Both the position numbers and the translations under genes were made by a program. Source: Bryum argenteum (taxonomy: Eukaryota > Streptophyta > Bryopsida > Bryales > Bryaceae). Taken from it: DNA of 64,000 bases. Of the stretch, positions 35,701-46,970 are shown one piece after another. The DNA is taken from contig CM073330.1 in NCBI GenBank assembly GCA_037043015.1, forward strand, positions 15,766,512 to 15,830,511. The letters are read 5' to 3'. How positions within the stretch are numbered: position 1 is the first letter of the stretch; each line of letters opens with the position of its first letter. The notes under the pieces were generated by a model. The model made no database searches and had not been told where the DNA came from. It worked only from the letters and a program-made list of their open reading frames with translations.

Positions 35701-36592
35701 GTACTCAAAGATGCATGAAAAGCTTCAAAATACAAAGGAACACAAGCTTATTTTTCACTTCTAACTGAGTCATCAAGCAGTAGTGATTAACAACAACTGA
35801 GTACATAAGGCTTACTTGAGTCTCAGTAAGGTAGTGCGTTGCATGGACAGAGTAATCGTTTTTCCCAATCCTTTTTCGAGTGACATCCTTTTTGTTGGGG
35901 CTGACCCGAGTTTGCTGAGTCCACCACAAATGCACCTTGTCCTTCACATATTGAGTCACTCCAGCACGCTTTCTCCTCTCTAGAAGAGCAAATTGATTCG
36001 CAGGCTCAACACCGATCCTCCTGCCTACAGCAGCGTAAACGTTTCGTGGGTGAATCTGAAGTACACGTGAGAGAGTCCTTGAACTGTCGCATCCCTCGCT
36101 TACTGCAGCATCAAGAAGGGCTCCCTTCCTCGCCAAAAACACTTTTGAGTTTGCCGTCTTCACTGACTGCAACTCCGTTCTGAAACTCTCAAGGAAAACA
36201 AAAATTGACTTTGCTTCACAAGGCCTGGGATAATACTCCGGTAGTTGAGGCCATATGGTATTGTGATTCAGAATCTTTTCCACTACCAAGCGCCTGCAAC
36301 TTAGAGTTTCGCACGCCTTCAACTCTTCGTTGATCGCTCCTGCAAGTTTGTTTGAAAGCCGACACGAAGAGCGTTCAGTGATTTGGACGGGCTGTGGATC
36401 TTCATCATGGGAGAATAGAAGCGCCGCCTGCGCTGCAGCTGCAAGTTTTGCGCGCCTCCTCGCCTGCCGAATGCGAGCGGCTTCGGCGCTCACCACTCAC
36501 TCAGCTTCCGCCTTCGCAATCGCTGCTGCCCTAACTTGGGGTCCAAGACGCGAGACCCCACGACGCCTTTCTGCCAATCGACTACTTCCCAT
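32785..36592 (-). CDS. Zinc-rich DDE/D-type transposase of the giant DNA transposon
   Basis: Three minus-strand exons: 36592-35816, 35640-34599, 33674-32785, with GT-AG borders and compatible phases (2709 nt, 903 codons). The N-terminus is basic with a helix-turn-helix-like region. The second exon has CCCIYHTEM and CNCACNIC Cys clusters, then ISHIDFAENYSF and VYSDGCAAQFKG. The next block, WNYFGSGHGKG, ends at the exon border and the third exon continues EWDGAGAVIKRA. The two Asp and the Glu/Asp after HGKG look like an RNase H-fold catalytic triad. Proteins with these motifs are scattered through animal and lower-plant genomes as uncharacterised families. The C-terminus has a second Cys cluster (ELSCFCAPC) and a BAH-like beta-rich domain. 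One in-frame TGA lies near codon 32, so this copy is probably inactive unless translation starts downstream. The Sola-like assignment is tentative. Confidence 0.7.
33700..34560 (-). other. Intron of the transposase gene, GTAC-rich with internal duplication
   Basis: The 924-bp intron between transposase exons 2 and 3 contains partly duplicated segments: AGAAGGTGGAAAC recurs near 34069 and 34263, and TACTCAAAAG-TACT, CAACT-A-CCCAATTGTA recur. It has many GTAC and TGTACTC motifs. No coding signal. Confidence 0.5.
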
Positions 36593-37419
36593 CGTTTTCA
36601 GCCACTACTCCAAACAATTTTACAGCAAAACACCAACAGCAACTAACGATCGTTTACAGCCACTATTCCAAGCAATTTCACAGCAAAACACCAACAACAA
36701 CAAAGGATCCCTGAGAAGCAAACGGACCTGCTCGGCCGTCGGAGGAAGAGACTAAAGCCGCCAAATTGATGAAAACATCCTCCGTCAGTCACTTCAAAGC
36801 TAACTAGAAAATGGCGACTACACGCACTGTCAGAGTCATTATAGCCTCGGCGGCACTATCGAGGTAGTGGGGGGTACTTTTGGTAGAGAAATTGTACCTT
36901 TTCAAGAGTTCAAGGTGTGTAAGAAGTCCAGCGTGTACTCAAATTTTCACAAAATCAACTTGTTACCCAGACGAGGATTCCCTTAAAACAACTGGATACT
37001 GAAAAAAAAACAAAGTTTGGATCATTTTTGAGGAAATTCCACTCAAAACCAACTTTAGCACTTTGACCAATAAATTCGCAATGTGCAACTAAAAATTATC
37101 ACAACTTTCAATATGCATTTGAAGCCTTAAGACGTGTTCTTCCATAATCCGAATGTGAATTTGTCCTATTCTATGTTAAACAACATGTAATTTGTACTTT
37201 TGTTGTTTTTTTCCAGACAGTGATGTACTTTCTGAAACTTAAAAAAGTACATATATTTATGGGTTCCTAATGTTTTTTGAAGAGATGCAAAATAGTTTTA
37301 TAATATTCATTAGTATTGCCAACATCATTGCCAAATACATTAGTACATTTGTTTTAGAATCTCCACTATTTTGGACATTGAAGTTGAAGACCCCCTGAAA
37401 TTCCTGCTCGTGACGTACT
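36593..37419. other. Right subterminal region of the giant transposon
   Basis: No gene. It presumably holds the transposase promoter (reading leftwards) and subterminal sequence. A direct repeat CAATTTTACAGCAAAACACCAA / CAATTTCACAGCAAAACACCAA-type pair lies near 36615-36695, quoted here as AATTT-ACAGCAAAACACCAA. Confidence 0.4.
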
Positions 37420-37448
37420 AAGTGCTCCACCTTAGCTTGCTTCAACCC
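37420..37448 (-). repeat. Right terminal inverted repeat of the giant DNA transposon
   Basis: On the minus strand it reads GGGTTGAAGCA, then CTAAGGTGG, then GCACTT, mirroring the left end at 19495-19524. CGGA follows at 37449-37452. Confidence 0.85.
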
Positions 37449-37452
37449 CGGA

Positions 37453-40400
37453 AGTCCTCCGAGCGCTGGGATCAATGACGCAATCTACAAACGAACCGGT
37501 GGATAAGTTTTATGACAGATTTAAGCAGTTGGCCGATAAACTTAGCCAACGACCCGAGGAGATCAACGTGGATGCTTTTCAGCCCGGTCGTTCGGACGCT
37601 TGCTGGGAATGCGGGGGTTTGGATCATTGACGAAGCCAGTGCCCCGTATTCAAACAAAAGTGGGCACAAGGCCGAAACAGTAATGCCCTAGGACCGCCAA
37701 GCACCAGTTCCGCGGCTCATAAGAGAGGAGGAGTAACATTGACCGAAGTCCACGGACAAGAAACAAATGTATCCACGATCTCAGCCGCCGCGGTGACTAC
37801 AAGATCCAAGGCTATTCCACCAAACCACGTGGTAGAGCACCGGAAACCATTCCCGGAACATCATTGGGAACGACTACACAACATGAGGACGGATATACAA
37901 AGGGACCTAGAAACTGCACACACAGACAAAGAGCGTACTACGGACCACACCTTGCGACAAATTCTGGACGCCACCAACGTAAGCATCACCCTGGCAAAAC
38001 TACTGCAGATTAGCCCAGAGCTACAACAATATCTACAGCGGGCTATGGTGATCGAAGCAAAACCCGATCCCACGTTTGTAGAAGTTAACGCCACCACGAT
38101 GGATCCAGACGCTGCACTGATCCACGTGCAATTAGGAGGACAGAGGTTAACTAACGTCCTCGTCGATGGGGGGTCTGGCGTGAACGTAATGAGCAACCAC
38201 GTCCGACAGGCCCTCGGCTTACCACAACCCCGAAGCGCTCGTCTTATTTTACGCATGGCTAACGACGCCCCCGTTACACCGTTGGGAATCCTCACCATGG
38301 TTGGGATTACAATACACGGGGTATCCACACCGGCGACATTCGTAGTGATCGAAATGCCACACGACAGCGGGTTTCCGGTAATCCTTGGAAGACCTTGGTT
38401 GCGAGACATGCAGGCAATCCATGACTGGACCAAAAATCAGATCCGCATTCAACGCCACGGGAAAACCGTGATCATACCCGTGGACAGTTGCCTGACTCGC
38501 GCCAAGACAAATCAGATCAGGACCTCAGCAGGAACCAACTGGCCGGAAGAATTCACAAACGAGCAGGAGGCCCTAGTACTCCTCGTTCATCCCAGCTTAA
38601 TATCCGTGGCCGAGATTCAGTTAGAAGAAAAATTGGATATCCCCAAACACTTCACTCGAGAGATAGCCGGGGACGTGGTAGTGAATGCTGTCCCCGCCAA
38701 AAAGGCATTGTATCACGAGACCATCACGGGTTGGACGCACGGGGCCAAGGAGAGGGTACAGCTGGTCAACCTTGGGACAACAGAAGAACCCAAGTATATC
38801 AAAATCAACACAGACGCACCCCCGGACATTAAGCAGGCTGCCATAGCCCTGTTCCACGAATACAGAGACATATTTGCGTGGAACCACGAGGACTTGAAGG
38901 GTATTTCCAACGCCCTAGCAGAACATACCATTGACCTCGTCCCCGGTGCGACCCCGGTGCAGCAACGACAGTACATGATGAACCCAAATTATGCCGCTCG
39001 AGTTAAGGCTGAATTGGATAAGTTACTCCATGCCAAGTTCATCTCCCCCGTGGATGCAGCACCGTGGCTATCCCCCATGGTTATCATTCCCAAAAAAAAC
39101 GGTACGTTGCGCATCTGTGTGGATTTCAGAAAACTCAACGCCGCAACAAAAAAGGATCACTATCCGTTACCATATATGGAGGAGATCATCGATGGGGTTG
39201 CCGGACATGAGATGTACTCGTTCCTCGATTGTTTCTCGGGATATTACCAAGTGGCCATGGCCGAACAAGACAAAGGGAAAACAGCTTTCTCCACGGAATG
39301 GGGACCTTATCAATTCGAGCGTATGCCCTTTGGGGCCAAAAATGCACCCATGACATTCCAACGTGTTATGGAATTAATTTTCAGACCATATCTCAAGCAA
39401 TTCTTCCGAATCTACCTAGATGATGGAACCGTCTATGGCAAAATGAAAGATCACGTCTCGCACCTCAAGCAAATCTTTCACGCATGTCGAACCAACGGGG
39501 TAAGCCTCAACGCGGATAAGTGCATGTTCCTGTACTTCGCGGGGGTCATCTTGGAGTACATTGTGTGTAAACACGGCAAGCTCCCCGACCCCGAGAAAAT
39601 CAAGGATATCCTGTGCATGACGCCGCCACCAAATCAAAAAGGCGTACAACGGCTCCTGGGCTTAGCCCAATTCAACCGGATCTACATCGAGAAACTGGCC
39701 CACATCACCGCCCCGATCACTGCACTGAATCATGCCAAATATACATACCCACGGGACTGGACACCGGAGGCACAAACAACACTAGAGAAGATAAAAAGTG
39801 CTTACTCAAACGCACCAATACTTATTGCCCCGGACAGGTCTAAGCCGTTCCACGTCCACACGGACGCATCCAACATTGCCGTGGGGGTTATGCTAGCACA
39901 GAACATAAATAGCAAACACGACCAACCCGTGGCTTACGCTAGTCGACTTCTCAACCAGGCAGAGCGAAATTACTCCACCACGGAACGCGAGGCCCTGGCA
40001 ATGATTTACGCTGTCAAAAAGTTCAGACATTACCTCCTCGGGAAGAAATTCCGTTTCATGGTCGACCATCACAGCTTGTCATACCTAGTCAATCAACCCT
40101 TGGTCACGGGGAGGGTGGCTCGGTGGATCATGATACTACTCGAATACGACTTCGAGGTCGTATACGTCCCCGGGAAGTGACACATCGTGGCAGATTACCT
40201 GTCCAGGGACACTAACACTACCGCGGAAGGAATAGATGATTCTTTCAACGAGGCATATGTACAGGCCACACAAATAGCCACGAACCCCGAGGAACACAAG
40301 GCAGACTGGAGGGCCGATATCATTCGATATCTCACCACGGGCAACACCCCCGTGGACGCGACTGGAACTCGCAAAATCAGTTTCGTACAAACGGCACTGC

Positions 40401-42610
40401 CCTACACCCTGGTCCAAGGAAAGTTATACAAACGGGGACCAGATCAAGAGATCCGGTTGTGTGTACCAGCTGACCAACAGCAGCAGATCATCACACACCT
40501 TCACGACGGACCCGCGGGAGGACACCAGGGCCCCGATACCACGGTAAAAAAGATCCTCTCGGCCAAATATTGGTGGCCAACGCTCCACAAAGATGTAATC
40601 ACATACGTCAAGAACTGTCACGCCTGCCAAATATCCACGCCAAACTTTCAGCACCAAGGCAAAGTACCAATGAAGGCAATACCACCTTTGGGCCCATTTC
40701 AACGATGGGGGTTAGACTTCGTGGGCCCGATAAAACCAGTTACACGCCAAGGATACAAGTATATCCTTGTAGCCACGGATTATACCACAAAGTGGGTGGA
40801 GGCCAAGCCTCTGCGAACTAACACCGCAGTCGTCACGGCCTCGTTTATCTACGAGAACATAATCACGAGGTTTGGGTGCCCACTGGAGATCGTATCAGAC
40901 CAAGGCACTCACTTCGTGAACATCATCATACAAGACCTCCTTGACAACCACGTAATCAAGCATCGAACCAGCACTGTGTATTATCCCCAGGGAAATGGAC
41001 AAGCAGAGTCGACAAACAAAACATTAATCAACATGCTGAAGAGATTCGTCCACGCTAATCAAGCAGACTCGGATGACTGCCTACCCGCAGCACTCTGGGC
41101 GTACCGCGTAGCCGTCAAAACCGCCACGAAAGCTAGTCCATTTGAAATGGTTTACGGCACCCAACCGCTACTACCTACAGAATATATTGTGCCGACATTC
41201 CAGACACTACAGCCCAGGGATTACACTCCGCACATGGTGCTGGCAGCCCGCGTCGGGGATCTACACCACCTCGAGGAAATTCGAGCCTTGGCAACCTCTA
41301 ACATCACGCACAAACAAGCCCTAGCCACCAGACACTTTCAGGGCACACAGCCCCCGCGGGTGTTTCAGAGGGGTGACCAAGTACTCTGGTGCCCCCGAGA
41401 CCCAAAACTCAAACGCTCCAAGTTTGAGTCGATCTGGCACGGTCCCTATACGGTGCAATTGTCCCTACCTAACAATACCGTCCTCCTCGTAAACAGCCCA
41501 AATTACGATCCCCACGCCACGATAGTCAACGCCGCAAAGTTGAAACAATATCATACGCAAACACCACAACTCACGACAGCCCTGAGCCTGCAAGATATCC
41601 ACACGACGTTGGCAGCCGAGGCACGTAACGAGGAAGAAAACACCGTGGACCCAGCACACATAAGAACACAGTCCACGGAAACTGAGGACACACAACTCGA
41701 GGAAGAGAGTAATACAGGCAGCAAGAAGCGCCAGGCAGAAATCCGGGGAGACAAGCACGAGCACACCAACACAGAACCCGAGGCACAAAAATCCACACAA
41801 AACTCTGGGGAACAGACACAGAAGCACGGGGGAGCCGTGGCAGAAAAATACATAGGCAGTCCTTGGGACTTAGCCGCACAGGGAATCTCCCCCGCCTCGG
41901 CCATGTTGATGCCCATGCCATACACATACATCAGCCACATACATGTTTGCCATGGCCATAGCCCGGGGAGTCACAGTCAGAACCTTACCCCCGAGGCATG
42001 GCAGATTGAGGACATAATTACCCCCCTAGGCACTCCCGAGGCATCATCACAACACACTTTAAAAGCGGACACCGCCGCCACAGAAAAGCTCTTAATGACC
42101 ACGCTCGCATCACAACAGCCAGCAGGAGCATATAGGCCGGGGCAGCCCCCTGTGAGAGACCTCATTTCCCCGCCATTGCCACACGCACCTCCGCGCAGCA
42201 ACCCCTCTCAGCGCAACATCTCTGGCTTTTCACCCTCTCGCACTCCTCCCCCTCGTTCGGACCCCTCGATACAAGTTCCAGCGGTCATGGCGCGCGGTGC
42301 TCCCTGGGATCGCAAGCCCCTGTACGTACCTCGGCAGATCGCGGAATGGAAGAAATACCCCGATGTAGAATGGCTCACGGAGGCAGGGTTGTTTCGATAC
42401 GCAAACCACCTCCGTGAGAATATCGATTTAGGTCGCTGCCGAGCATTCATCACATTGATGCGGGAGAGGCAGCTGGAGGACCTCAGCAACAGGGACGTGG
42501 CCGGGGTCATAGAAGGAGTCCTCGTGCGGTACTCCCCGAGGTACTTGCATCAGTTCTTTGGGTGGGATGGCACGGGGGTCACCAGTTGGACACCGCGGAG
42601 TAGCTTTCCA
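37453..42610 (+). mobile_element. gag remainder and pol region of gypsy element 2
   Basis: Domains in order: the rest of gag with a zinc-knuckle-like CWECGG motif (near 37600), an aspartic protease-like region (VLVDGGSG, near 38160), reverse transcriptase with FRIYLDDG (near 39410), RNase H (VHTDAS), and an integrase with an HHCC zinc region (near 40500-40640) and the DDE core beginning GLDFVGPI. A chromodomain was not recognised. The long open stretches show little decay. It is treated as a fossil. Confidence 0.85.
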
Positions 42611-44690
42611 TAGCCAGACACCACGGTATACACCCACGGGTACCTAGCACAGGGAGATGGCAAGTTCGACGTCTACGAAATCACACGCAACAACCCGAAG
42701 ATGCCCGACCCCTGGTTCGGTAGGATCCGTGGGATACTAAGTCAAGTCTTTTTCTGGAATGACTGCAATGCAGTGCACCCGGATCAACTTGCATTGTGCA
42801 TAATGGCGGGCCGTGGGAAGAAGATCAACTGGGGCAAGCTGGTCGACAGAAACGCGGTGAGTCAGATATAGGGCCACGTTCACAACGATGCGTACGAAAG
42901 CCCCATCGCCCCGTTCCTGACACAATTCATCGGGCATTTTCTGGATTACCACAGGGTAAACCACCACCCGTGGCCCATGGGCACATTTTTGGATGTGCAG
43001 CGCGAGATAGCAGAGTCCGCACACACGAAGACCACGCCGACACACCGAGGCAAGAGGCCACGCACCGAGGAAGCCGGTGTAGACAAAGGAGGCCACATGG
43101 AGGTGGCCAGTACATCCACCGCCACACAGTTTGGTCCTCGCACCACGGAGTTTGAGACAAAGAAACGCACCGTGGAGACGTGCATGGAGGAAATGCTCAA
43201 TTTCCTCTACACCACCGAGCAACAGCAACAGGCAGCCACGGCTAAGCAGAAAGAATGGGAGATTCGGCACAAGCGCCACACTGCTCAGCTAGTACAGACC
43301 ACCCAGGCCGCGGCTCACAAAGCCATGGAGGACTATAAGCTGGAGGTACAGCGTCAAACAGAACAACTCCAAGGGCAGCTGACTTCCCTGCAAAACCAGC
43401 TCAATACGAGGGATTTGGAGTTACAGGCTGCCACGGAGAAATCCCGGTCCTTCGAAGATCAGAGCACCAGGGATCGCGAGAGGATTGAGAGATTGGACCG
43501 CCAAACAGCTGAGCTCGTAGCACAATGCAAGGCTTTAACCGAGGAGCTGACTCTCAAACCCAAGACCCCGTCCTCAAACACCGTGGCCATGGACTCGATA
43601 CAACAGCAGCGCCAGGAGATCGACAACGCCCGTGAGAATTTCGAGGCCAACAAGGTGGCATGGACGAACCATGCGGCCCGGATAATCGCCACCACGGCAT
43701 ATCAGATGCTGCGATCCACGTCCGAGGACCCCCCCCCCCGCGTTATTTCTTGATCAGTGTACGGGTGACGCACTGATAACCTTGGAACTGGAAAACTCAG
43801 AAAATACCTGGGGCAGCCAGGGAGACCCCTTTCTTGGCGAAGACGAGGAGGAGACGCAGCCCCAGCCCATGGAAGAACCGGAGCTGACACAACCCCGGTC
43901 ACATGTCCACGAGGAGGATTACGACGACATATAGGAGGAGGATACCCGCGCAACACAGGGCCAAGCACAAACCGAGGACAGGGGCAGGGAAATCAACTCC
44001 GGGGAAGAGATGTATCAATACTCGACACGGATAGAAGAGGAGAGAGTAGACATACCCGAGGGGTTCACGGATCAAGAGCAGACTCTCCACCAATCTCCCC
44101 GGCACCATACCTCGGCGAATTCGCCACAATATCACCTCCCGGTCCTGTCACCACCAACACGATATGAGTCCCCAGTGAGGCAGAACCCCGATGGCACATA
44201 CCCGTGGCCGACGCGAGCGGAGTCCCCACTATCCCCCTCGAACCCCTTGCCCACGTTTTCACCATTGCGAGTAATACCGTCACCGATACCCTCCGCAAGG
44301 CACAGGCAAATTATCCTTCAAAAGGAGGAACAGGAAGGCTGGAAAGTGGAAGACGGGGATGAGGCCGGAGACGAGTCCTCAGAGTCCATGCTATTCGTGT
44401 TGCGGTACTTCCACGAACACCCCGATCTTGCTGCTCATTATACCAATTCCGAGGCAACCGGACGGCAATGCCCGGCATGTAATCGAACCCTGGGAGGCAC
44501 GGTGTTTGATGTGTATACCCACGCACTCAATTTCCGTGGAAACCACATCCTGATGCATCGTGCAGTGGCTGAAGCACTTCGGCGATTGTACAACGGTGAG
44601 GAGCCTCCTCGCAGCGGCCACCAATTTCTCCGAGAACAGGCCCGACCGAACAGGAGGCCCGCCCCCACGCGTCGCTAACCCAGCAATTCG
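42611..44690 (+). mobile_element. Extra 3' coding region of gypsy element 2
   Basis: Between the integrase region and the right LTR lie about 2 kb of additional coding-like sequence. It includes a long Gln/Glu-rich coiled coil (about 43200-43560) and a CPACNRTL...H...H zinc-finger-like motif (about 44470-44560). Several plant gypsy lineages carry an extra 3' ORF. I cannot match this one to an envelope protein or to any other named domain. Confidence 0.55.
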
Positions 44691-44723
44691 CGGACGAATT
44701 GCACTCTGCGAAGGAGGGCAAAA

Positions 44724-45515
44724 TGTTACCCGCCACAGCACCGCGGGTATCATCACCGAAGACCAGCAACCACGGGAGACCAAGACTTTACAGCACCCAC
44801 GGGGCTCGAGGCCGGGGCACAGTGAGCAGAGGACCACGATGATCGAGACCGCGGACACAGGCAGTTAAGGCCGGAGAACACCGCAGAAGGGTTAGGTTTT
44901 ATTATAAATAGAGTTAGAGTTACACAATAGGGAGCTCCCTGTGATGCACGAATGTAGTGATCAATAGCCACAAGCACAGTGTTGCGATCCTTTGTACCCC
45001 TTTTGGCACTCACGATTCAATGCAAGCAGGACTCAGTCCAATTCTACTCTAACCCCCACTTCTACTTGTATTCCCTCTCCTCTATCCTTGCTATCCTGTG
45101 TCCTGAAGTTCTAGTCCGTGTGACGTCCGTGGCACCGTGGGAGTCTGTGTCGAAGCCGTGTGTCTCAGCGTGCACTACGTGGTCGCGAAGCCACCCACGC
45201 GGAGTCACTACAGACAGCCTCGCATTGCTCCGAGCTCCTACCGTGGCCGAGGAGTTACGCAGTAGAAGAACATCGAACAGAAGGCTAACCCTGGGACTCG
45301 ACTTGACGAGCACTGCCCTGCCCTCGCGGGATTGACCCGCCCCGACAGAACTAATCACAGGGTGATTACGGCCACCGGTCAACGGCTGCCCTGACATACC
45401 CGGACCGTGGTTAACAGAGGTTGAAGCCTACGGGCCCCCAGTTCTCGCCCCGTCCACTGCCCCCATTTTGCCCCCTCGCACCTCGGGCACCTCCATACCT
45501 GTACCCCGGCTAACA
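44724..45515 (+). repeat. Right LTR of gypsy element 2
   Basis: 792 bp, the same ends as the left LTR. The few differences from it cluster within about 30 bp near 45428-45455. Confidence 0.95.
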
Positions 45516-45749
45516 ACATTATACTCTCCAACCAAATTAGCAATACCATGCCTCTACCAGGCACATACATCACACTTCCACACGCACCAAAAACACCATC
45601 ATCTCTTCTTTACACTCAAAAATTTCACAGTCACACGGAAAAGCAACTCCATGTTCAAAACAGTCCTTTATTATGAAATAACTACCCCATACACAGCTTC
45701 TGTGCATGCACAGAAGAACTTGGATTCCAACATAACCACACTGCTACCT

Positions 45750-46270
45750 CTGCACCACGGCGTCAGTCACACCGATCTGATGCTGGCGCTCCGCATTCTA
45801 CGGAACCACAACTTTCAAAATGAGTCTGGTTTCAGCTCCCCAAACACACCTCCGAAATTCACGACCCACGCGCACCACTCGCACCCGAACTGCATCATAA
45901 GGATCTTATCTTCTTATCCATCAACTTGCTTAGCTGGGAGACATGCATTCCACTCGATGCGCCCACAGCAACTTACAACAGGTACTCAACATGACACATA
46001 TACCGAAACTCTGCACCACGGAGTCAGTCACAACGATCTGCTGCTGGCGCTCCGCATTCTACGGAACCACAACCTTCAAAATGAGCCTAGTTTCAGCTCC
46101 CCAAACACACCTCCAAAATTCTCGACCCACGCGCACCACTCGCACCTAAACTGCACCATAAGGATCTTATCTTCTTATCCATCAACTCGCTCAGTTGGCA
46201 GACATGCATTCCACTCGATGCGCCCACAGCAACTTACACCAGTCACTCAACATGACACATATACCGAAAC
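45750..46270 (+). repeat. Two tandem 261-bp monomers in the LINE 5' region
   Basis: CTGCACCACGG begins a unit at 45750 and again at 46011. The two copies (45750-46010 and 46011-46270) are highly alike throughout. They lie upstream of ORF1. Tandem 5' monomers acting as promoters are known from mammalian L1; the same role here is inferred. Confidence 0.85.
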
Positions 46271-46970
46271 GGCCAAAATATATCCCAGGCACCGTAAACC
46301 TCACCCATTTCCTGAATCTCCTATCCAACACCACCAACACCATTTACCAACTCAGATTACTTCCCACCGAGAAATCTACATTCGAATCTCTAACACACAA
46401 TCACCACCTCTCATCGTCAGTCCCACTCTGCGTCCACCCAAACCGCCGAAAAGCACAACCAGAAAAAATCGGCACCTTTCAGAATACCACCGTACCCTCG
46501 GCTTTTACACCTCGACAGTTACAACACTATGGCACATTCTTCCTCCCTTAACTCTTCCCCTACAAACACTGAAATCACACTCTCAAACCACCACATTACA
46601 CTTGTCAATAATTAACTCAAAAATCACACAACCCACCCATCTCAGACGAACGAAAAACCTCCACGCATCTCGACAGCTCATACATGCCCCTGACACGCCT
46701 CGAAGAGACAATCGTAAATCCCAAGAACTTACCAAGCACCCCCCATGGATCACTACAGCCGCCTCCACACATTCCTCAGGAAATAATTCCCCTATAAATA
46801 AGACCCTGACTCTGAACAACCTCACTCATGCCTGCAAACCACTGTGGTACTACACTCTCCCCTTTCGCACACTGTTTCTCATATCACCCTACACTTCTGA
46901 TAGTATATTGTCTAACTTCTTATATTCTTGCATTACCTGTACAGATCGTTACCCGTATCCTCTTCGCATC

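Larger units (their letters stand above)
19495..37448. mobile_element. Giant DNA transposon carrying a SET-domain methyltransferase gene and a DDE/D-type transposase gene
   Basis: The left end and the reverse complement of the right end align over about 29 bp with few mismatches. Both start GGGT and share the blocks GAAGCA, CTAAGGTGG and GCACTT in order. CGGA flanks both sides (19491-19494 and 37449-37452) as a 4-bp target-site duplication, and the sequence beyond both ends is gypsy gag. Without the nested gypsy element 1 the transposon is about 11.8 kb. It carries two convergent spliced genes, a SUVR-type SET protein (+) and a zinc-rich transposase (-), plus a small membrane-peptide ORF near the left end. 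A 4-bp duplication and G-starting ends fit the Sola superfamily, which is my tentative placement. It must be younger than the gypsy element it entered. Confidence 0.85.
17976..45515 (+). mobile_element. Ty3/gypsy LTR retrotransposon (element 2), young, interrupted
   Basis: Two direct LTRs of 792 bp (TGTTACCC...GGCTAACA) bracket the element. They differ at about three positions, so the insertion is recent. The flanking 5-mers are ACAAT (17971-17975) and ACATT (45516-45520), a near-perfect duplication. A tRNA-primer-site-like string (TTGGCGACCATGCTGGGGA) follows the left LTR, resembling the sites of Athila/Tat-type plant gypsy elements. Order is gag, protease, reverse transcriptase, RNase H, integrase, then extra 3' frames. 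The gag region is split by an 18-kb DNA transposon. Besides that insertion about three or four small breaks are apparent, so it is a fossil, though a fresh one. Confidence 0.9.

Noticed and set aside
45468-46970. Upstream 500 codons of the 1199-codon frame as part of ORF1
   Set aside because: It begins inside the gypsy LTR and runs over tandem LINE 5' monomers; the ATG at 46971 starts the coding-like part.
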